Origin: Roridomyces roridus
Lineage: Eukaryota > Basidiomycota > Agaricomycetes > Agaricales > Mycenaceae
Direction of reading: 5' to 3'
Length of the DNA: 64,000 bases
Assembly: GCA_029378245.1 (NCBI GenBank)
Contig: JARKIF010000008.1
Coordinates: 1,426,001 to 1,490,000, forward strand
Part shown: in pieces, positions 58,601 to 64,000 of the stretch
Numbering within the stretch: the stretch's first letter is position 1
Layout: the number at the start of each line of letters is the position of its first letter
Notes under the pieces: generated by a model
Told to the model about the DNA's origin: nothing
What the model saw: the letters and a program-made list of their open reading frames with translations, nothing else
Databases searched by the model: none
Position numbers and translations under genes: made by a program

Positions 58601-59618
58601 TGACCGGCTGAGCACGCATATACGAACGTTCCAGGTGCGGAGGCAGCGTGTGTGGGTGGTTAGATGCTTACCTAACCTTCGATAAAGGCTGTCGACTGGA
58701 ATGCTCCGCGGGAGGGTGTGAATGCGTACATGGCCGTTCTGGTGCGGGAGACGGTGACGCTGCACAAAGTGCTATCACGCCATCTTTCCGTAGCCGTCGT
58801 CGAGGTGAGGGATTTTCTTTTCCATTGCGTGATTTACGCCAACTATGCTTCTGCAGGACGTGATGGCGCAGGTATTCGCTGCGATCAACCACCGCCTTTC
58901 GGAAGAGTATGCAAAACTGGTGCTACCAAGCGAGGAGGCGCGCAAGGGGTGCGTATCGATCATGTGCCTCCAGGGGGATATTCATTCATTCATTCGATGC
59001 AGGCTACTTGCGGACGCGCGGTTTTTGCACCAGAAGCTCTCGGAGCTCAAGAACGTTGGGACACCCAGTGGAATGCTGGAGATTGTCATTGCAGATCTAC
59101 GTGTTGTAGGGCCCGCGAAACCTACTCCACCTGCAAGCCCTGCGATATCTGGTGCGAACCCACGCCTGCTCTCAAACCGGCTGCGATGGAATTCGCTTGC
59201 GCCGAATGCGAATGGTAGTGCTACTAGCAGCCCGCCGCCCCCTGTGCCGCCGAGTGTGAATGGCAGCACCGAGGGACCATTGCTGAATCCAGACGCGGCG
59301 GGATTCAGACAGGTGGAACCTACTAGCCCCCGCTCTGAAAGTCCACGGCCCGAAAGTCCTTTACCTGCGCTGCCACCGGAGGCCCAGACTGCAGTGGCGG
59401 CGCCATCCAATGAGGTACTAGAAGATCCGTTGGGAGCGAGTACGCCGATACGGGCTGACCATGGTTCTTCGGCACCGTCTGAATCTGCAGCGCCGCCACC
59501 GCCGCCGACGTCGCCCCCCCTTCCCGCAGTGCCTGAATCACAATCAGTGCCGTCAGACGGTGCTGTTGATGACTCGACCAAAACGGAGAACAATGGGATC
59601 GGGCAAACGTTTGACTAG
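55602..59618 (+). CDS. VPS54: GARP tethering complex subunit VPS54
   Basis: Exons from 55602 encode a Ser/Pro-rich N-terminus, RVWRKDFDSYLRAITPEWDR, LEKFSHYADTVEQHLVREIS, SFFAALTNLHELQNESEECL, AGQWDRALGAVEEMEKMW, LRNLSHPEFLELIKSIYKSY, the C-terminal VPS54 part TFSAVEATSETLSLMLDYLR, TCQVVLGAGAMRSAGLKNIT, KLIAIMGDRLSTHIRTFQ and RFLHQKLSELKNVG. VPS54 is the GARP-specific subunit that captures endosome-derived vesicles at the trans-Golgi. The last ~150 residues are Pro/Ser-rich and probably disordered, an extension past the usual end. No frame break was needed. Confidence 0.9.
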
Positions 59619-59688
59619 TATGTGATACCGGAGAGGTTGCTTCTGGGGAATGGAGTAGAATACTGGCATATAATTAAATCTTATAGGA

Positions 59689-59970
59689 ATGGGAACGCGG
59701 TGGACTTGGTGAGGCTCCCTCTCAAGGTTGTGTTGCCACGGCCAACAACAGTTTGTCACGCTTCCATTTTTCAGTCGAGTCAAAGCCGTCGCCGATCGCG
59801 TCTTCGCACGCGAATCTGGAGGAATTTTAAAGATGGAGATTGGGTGGCACGCCGCCGTTGAGGTTTGGGGACCCGAGTGGCCTTCAGCCCAGTCGGGCGT
59901 CGTTGTTACCGTAAATGGTGGCCCATGGGACCAGGCTGATACTGAAATTCGAATAAACTCCGACTCCTAA
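59689..59970 (+). CDS. Small hypothetical protein
   Basis: A possible two-exon gene: a short first exon from the ATG at 59689 to about 59708, an intron ending CATTTTTCAG at 59772, and a second exon to 59970, giving roughly 70 residues (KAVADRVFARESGGILKMEI; HAAVEVWGPEWPS). The acceptor is good and the frame stays open, but I recognise no family, and it could be part of the VPS54 3' region. Weak call. Confidence 0.25.
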
Positions 59971-60091
59971 AGCAATACAAAAAATATCTCTTGTTTTTGG
60001 TTATGCCCGATCGGCATCAAACGTTGGCGTCTTGCATATAAGTGAGTGAGATCGCCCAGCCAGGGCGACTGACTGCCTACCCCCACCGACC

Positions 60092-61168
60092 ATGTTCCAG
60101 CTCGACGTCTGTCTCTCCTGTGGCAAGGACCTTCAGGACGGGTACGCTCTTCTTTGTCTTCCCTTCCACCACCATGCCGACCGTCGTCCCCGCAGCCGTG
60201 CATACTGCAATGACTTTTGCCAGAACGGCGACGCTTCTTCCTCCGAGGCCAGCAGCCCTTTCTCATCCCCACACCTCGCATACGCCAGTGGCACCCAGGA
60301 TGTCCCGCCTTTCACCCTCGGCAAGGCCCATGAGCGTTACTCCACTTCATCCTCGTCTGCGTCCTCTTGGTCCGTAGTGACTGACGACGACAGCGAGTAC
60401 GAACACGGTCCTTCGCAGGCGTTATTCTACGCCCGACGACCCTCGGGAACCAACAACGCGTCGATCTTTCCCCACCTGCGCACCTCGTCCGCTTCATCTG
60501 TCTGTCTCCCCCAAAGCGCGCCCTCCTCCGACCACTTTCTTTCCAATGACGACGAGGACTACGCCTCGGACGTTCCTTTGGAGAAACCAGTACAGCATAC
60601 AATGGCCCCCAGTGCTGCCTCCACCACCAAGTCACGGCGCAAGCGCAATCGTGCCAGTCTCCCTGCCTACTTTTCCATCCTCACGACCAGCAATACCACG
60701 GCAGCTGCACGCATGTCACCAGTGTCTGTTTCCTCCACAAACACCTTCTCCCGGCACTCTCCACCGACGCCCAAGCTGGCGTCTGCTTATGCGCATACAG
60801 CGCCTCCAAGTGCGATCAACAGCCACTTCACCCCTCGGGGCCGCAGGAACGACGCTTCGCCGCACCTTCTGCGCTCGGCCAGTCGGTCCTGCTCTCCTTC
60901 CCCCGACTGCCGCCGGGACTCGGACGAAAAGGTGGCTGATTGGAGCTCAGCCATGGCGCGGGAGCGTGGCCGTGCAGTCCGACGCAACAGTAGTTCCAGC
61001 GCTGATGTATCGCCTTCTGGCAGTCGGGCACCCACTCGGGGTCGCGCACGTGTCAACGAGCTCGACGGACCCACGAGCCCTGAGCGCCCAGGCTTTGGCC
61101 ATGGACGTAGTGGGCTCATCTCCCGTGCCAAGCGCGGCGTGATGGACAGTCCCACCGCACCGCTGTGA
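60092..61168 (+). CDS. Ecl1-like zinc-binding, Ser-rich protein
   Basis: Two exons (60092-60141, 60196-61168) around a 54 bp intron give 340 residues. The N-terminus reads DVCLSCGKDLQDG joined to RAYCNDFCQ: a CxxC plus CxxxC zinc motif like that of Ecl1 family proteins, small fungal regulators whose overexpression extends chronological lifespan. The remaining ~300 residues are Ser/Pro/Arg-rich and disordered (SSSSASSWSVVTDDDSEYE; RSASRSCSPSPDCRRDS). Without the intron the motif would be split by an unrelated insert, which supports splicing. A nuclear regulatory role is inferred from the family. Confidence 0.7.
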   Translation: MFQLDVCLSCGKDLQDGYALLCLPFHHHADRRPRSRAYCNDFCQNGDASSSEASSPFSSPHLAYASGTQDVPPFTLGKAHERYSTSSSSASSWSVVTDDDSEYEHGPSQALFYARRPSGTNNASIFPHLRTSSASSVCLPQSAPSSDHFLSNDDEDYASDVPLEKPVQHTMAPSAASTTKSRRKRNRASLPAYFSILTTSNTTAAARMSPVSVSSTNTFSRHSPPTPKLASAYAHTAPPSAINSHFTPRGRRNDASPHLLRSASRSCSPSPDCRRDSDEKVADWSSAMARERGRAVRRNSSSSADVSPSGSRAPTRGRARVNELDGPTSPERPGFGHGRSGLISRAKRGVMDSPTAPL

Positions 61169-63138
61169 CCGCCGGCCGACACACTAAAAGCACACCAGCC
61201 ACGACCTCCTCTCACGACATTGCATGGAACCGGAATCCGCATATATCAAACTGTACCACCCCTCCCTCGTCGCATTTTTTATTCTCATCTTTTTTGGTCC
61301 ACACACATACCACTTGCAAAGACACGCGTCCTCTCTTTACTTTGGGCACAATTTCTCACACATATACCGCACATCACACAAAAAGTCATTGGGGAAGTAA
61401 AGTAATCAAGAAGTACTAGAAAAAATAACACTGTTTTTCCCGCTGGAATGTGAACGTGTGCTGAGCGTGGAGTGGGGGTTCTGATTTTTGTTCAACGTGG
61501 TATTCGCCCACGTTGACTACTTTGGGATGGTATCTGTCAAAGAGGTATTACCGAGATAGGGAACTCTAATTGAGAGGAAGTTTAATTAGGAGAGGTTCAG
61601 GAGACGTCGGTTAGTGCATTTTACCGCGAAAAAAAAGACGAGAGACGGGCGTTGCGAGTGTCGGGGGATACGGGTTCGGACCGACGCTACCGTAGTCCTT
61701 GTCCTTCGGGAGCCATTAGGGTCGGATTTCCGGTCCGTTTCAGTAGTACGCATCGTATTAAACCCAAGAGAGAAAGGAAAATCGCAGGTGGTGGCGTGCA
61801 ACTGGAAGTAATTGGATAATTGGTCGTCACGATTGGATCCGCCCGTAGTTAGCCTTGGTGCGAGTTGCGCAATTGCTACGACAGCATCCGTGCTTGTAAA
61901 TTGGATTGAGCTCGTGCGTTCGGGAATCGGGTCGGGCGCAGCGCCGCCAATATGTAGTCTCATTCCGAAGCCGTGTTTCGCGGGATATGGAGAGTATGAT
62001 GGCGAGCCGCTGCCTGGCGCTGCTGCATCGCATTAAGCCAAGTGGAGCAGCAGCAGCACATTTCAAAACGAAAAAACGTTAACGATGCGTCATCGAAACA
62101 CCGGCACCCATAGTCACAAACATATCCGTCTCGAGAGCAACAACAACAATAGATTCGACGGCCACGTCGTCACCCAGAAAAAAAAGTTTTGGGGGGAACG
62201 GATCGTCGTCAGTCTTCCGCCGCCGCGGAAGATGGATTGAATAGAGAATGGAGAGAGGTGTTCTTTCGGTGCTCCCTCGGGTCACCAGGACCAGTCAGGG
62301 ATGGCTACCCTACCAGTTCTGCTTCCACAGCCATGTCCGTGGGGAGGGATTGACAGAAAATATCGACGGCCGAAGCGAGATTTCGGGAATTAAACCGAGG
62401 GTGCTATAATAGCACCGGCTAGAATCGTGAATGACCAGGTCTCGAGCGAGTAACGGTCAGAGAGAGATCAGCCTGCCTGCCAGGAATTCGACGGGACGAT
62501 TGCGAGGTATTGCGAGGCATGCATGTGCATCATGGCAGTTGGATCGTCGGGTGAGAGGATCAGCAGGCGGCGTTCACAAGCTAGAAGGTGAAGCACGGGC
62601 AGATGTTCACACAAGTTGAAGGATGTGAGTGGCCACCCGAGTACATTTAGAAGGTCTGGAGATTGCCTGGATGAGAGGGTTCTTTGATGGTGGTAACCCT
62701 GGAGCGGATAAGTCGGTAAGAGGGATATGGTGTGAAAGAGACGGAGAGCCCGAGAAAGATCGAGGAGAAGATCTGTCTTGTGAAGGGACAAAGTTCGAAC
62801 GATTGAATTCTGTAGCGTCGCGCCAATTCGCATGGTGGGCGGCGGGTGTCGATAGGATGAGCAGTGCAAGGCAAGCGCAAGAGCATGTCAAGAGTTGAAC
62901 ACGACGCGTGACGTCGTTGCTGTGTCAATGTGATCGATCATCTTGTGATCGCGTCAACCGAGGTGGAATCCCGAACGCTGGAGATTTGGTTCATTGAGAG
63001 TACGGTAATTAAAACATACAGGAGAACAGCCTGCAGGGTAAAAGTTCGTAAGAGAATGCTGAGAGGGATAAGTACATGCTGATAAAGAGAAAACAATCAG
63101 GGCATCGGTGGGGACGATGAGTGTACGCAAGACGTACC
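61169..63138. other. Gene-poor interval
   Basis: About 2 kb without a gene I can support. Short frames on both strands (for example 61614-61811, 62468-62869) have no recognisable domains. No tRNA, rRNA or repeat array was found by eye. The 3' untranslated end of the Ecl1-like gene lies at the left; low-complexity tracts (61250-61440) are AT- and C-rich. Confidence 0.35.
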
Positions 63139-63660
63139 TTGTCGTCCTCCTCCTCATCTGACGAGAGCAACTCGACGATACCCTAAAAAGGATTGAGAGG
63201 CTGAATTCTGGGAGGAACGGGAGGACTAACGTCATTTAGGACACGAATTTTACTCGGTTGACCCGCTTTACCCGTATCCTCCTTATCGAGCCGCCGTTTG
63301 GCGAGCACCAAGGTCGCGGGCACTCTGGGAAATATGAGCAAGGGCAGATGAAAGGAATGGATGCTGACCCGTCTGCAGCCCTGCGTATAAGCGCGTCAGT
63401 AGGGGACAGGAAGGGTAGTCATACAGGACTCACATGGCGGCATGCTTGTCCGCGACGCGCTGTTCGAACGTGGCTCATTGGGAAGGGTGGGCTTGGATGT
63501 GCGTTTGGTTGCGGAGGGTGTCCAGAGCCTTGATGATGGGGACGGGCCTACAGACGGTAAGCACAAGGGAATGCGCAGCGTTACGAAGACTCACTCTGTA
63601 GCAGCGCACTTGGGCGCTGGGCCGTTGGGCATGAACTTGAATGTGCGAGTCCTGGGACAT
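63139..63660 (-). CDS. Uncharacterised multi-exon gene, frame interrupted
   Basis: Minus-strand exons can be chained as FKFMPNGPAPKCAATE, PVPIIKALDTLRNQTHIQAH, ATFEQRVADKHAAM, AKRRLDKEDTGKAGQPSKIR VLND and GIVELLSSDEEEDDK, each bounded by good GT-AG sites. From the ATG at 63660 an extra base in a CCC run is needed to reach this frame, and an in-frame TGA separates PSQ from ATFEQ. The 3' end beyond the acidic segment is not resolved. Small, basic, then acidic; I recognise no family. It could be a real gene with sequence errors, or a decaying one. Confidence 0.4.
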
Positions 63661-63753
63661 GGTGGAAGAGAGAAAGAAAGGAACAAAGTCATGACAACAA
63701 CGCGTGAATAATTAATTTAGGAGACAAAGCCATGACAAACAACGCGTCGTTTA

Positions 63754-64000
63754 CTACTCATCGAATTCGTAGTCGGTCTCATCAAACTTCCAGTCGGCCT
63801 CATCCAAATCCTGCAACGCTACAGTCATTGCGGACTCAATCGACTCCCACTCCGCCGGATCATAGGTTTCAACTTCATGGAAACCCGACGCGATCCCAGC
63901 GGCCACCAATGGGTTCCAGATGGGGTCCATGAGGTTCACATCACCGATGTCCATCTCCACCAACGAGCGCCAGACCGGCTTCTCCTCCTCGTCCTCATTC
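63754..64000 (-). CDS. C-terminal end of an acidic protein, cut by window edge
   Basis: Open frame running off the right edge on the minus strand and ending at a TAG (63754-63756). It encodes at least 81 residues: EEEKPVWRSLVEMDIGDVNL, MDPIWNPLVAAGIASGF, YDPAEWESIESAMTVALQDL and DETDYEFDE. Strongly acidic, with no frame break. The family is not recognised from this fragment. Confidence 0.6.
   Translation of the reverse strand, partial: NEDEEEKPVWRSLVEMDIGDVNLMDPIWNPLVAAGIASGFHEVETYDPAEWESIESAMTVALQDLDEADWKFDETDYEFDE

Noticed and set aside
60042..60377. Alternative frames over the Ecl1-like gene
   Set aside because: The CxxC/CxxxC zinc motif and long open frame support the chosen frame; the others are shadows.
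61651..61720. GGTTCGGACC, resembling a tRNA B box
   Set aside because: No A box at the right distance and no cloverleaf could be drawn by eye.

Overview
The window looks like nuclear DNA of an Agaricomycete (mushroom-forming basidiomycete). Genes are packed on both strands and cut by many 43-56 bp GT-AG introns. Several families are typical of this group: a DUF7918 protein, a tandem family of Cys-rich single-pass membrane proteins, a GATA factor with basidiomycete-style fingers, and an Ecl1-like zinc protein. Most of the larger ORFs are single exons of multi-exon genes; I rebuilt the gene models below by matching splice sites and reading phase by hand.

Left third (about 0.2-13.4 kb): an accessory region rich in paralogues. 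It holds three stand-alone RNase III-domain genes (one at 0.25-1.6 kb, two as a direct tandem pair at 10.7-13.3 kb), an aldo-keto reductase, a tandem array of three complete Cys-rich membrane proteins plus one truncated relative, and a CHMP7-like ESCRT-III gene.

Middle (13.4-38.3 kb): a small HSP12-type stress protein, a 14-exon GATA factor with a duplicated finger cassette, OTU1 deubiquitinase, an AP endonuclease, a DUF7918 protein, the mitochondrial import subunit SAM37/metaxin, TAF7, GAA1 head-to-head with a USP48-like protease, a nuclear protein with an Ig-like domain, LUC7, and a J-domain/ankyrin protein.

Right part (38.3-64 kb): very dense housekeeping genes, many alternating head-to-head and tail-to-tail: BCS1, BUD23, BET3, FAM50/XAP5, mitochondrial uS13, FKBP2, eL39, an amino-acid permease, a GH1 beta-glucosidase, proteasome beta5 (PRE2), a Csm1/Pcs1-type kinetochore protein, SAM35/metaxin, VPS54 and an Ecl1-like protein. 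BET3 and FAM50 share a CTAG for their stop codons, and several divergent pairs have 23-106 bp between start codons. A 445 bp non-autonomous element with hAT-like ends lies at about 54 kb.

A pattern across the window: many conserved housekeeping genes carry one or more single-base frame breaks, often in short homopolymers, although motifs and splice sites on both sides are intact. I read most of these as assembly indels rather than pseudogenes, but this cannot be proved from the sequence alone.
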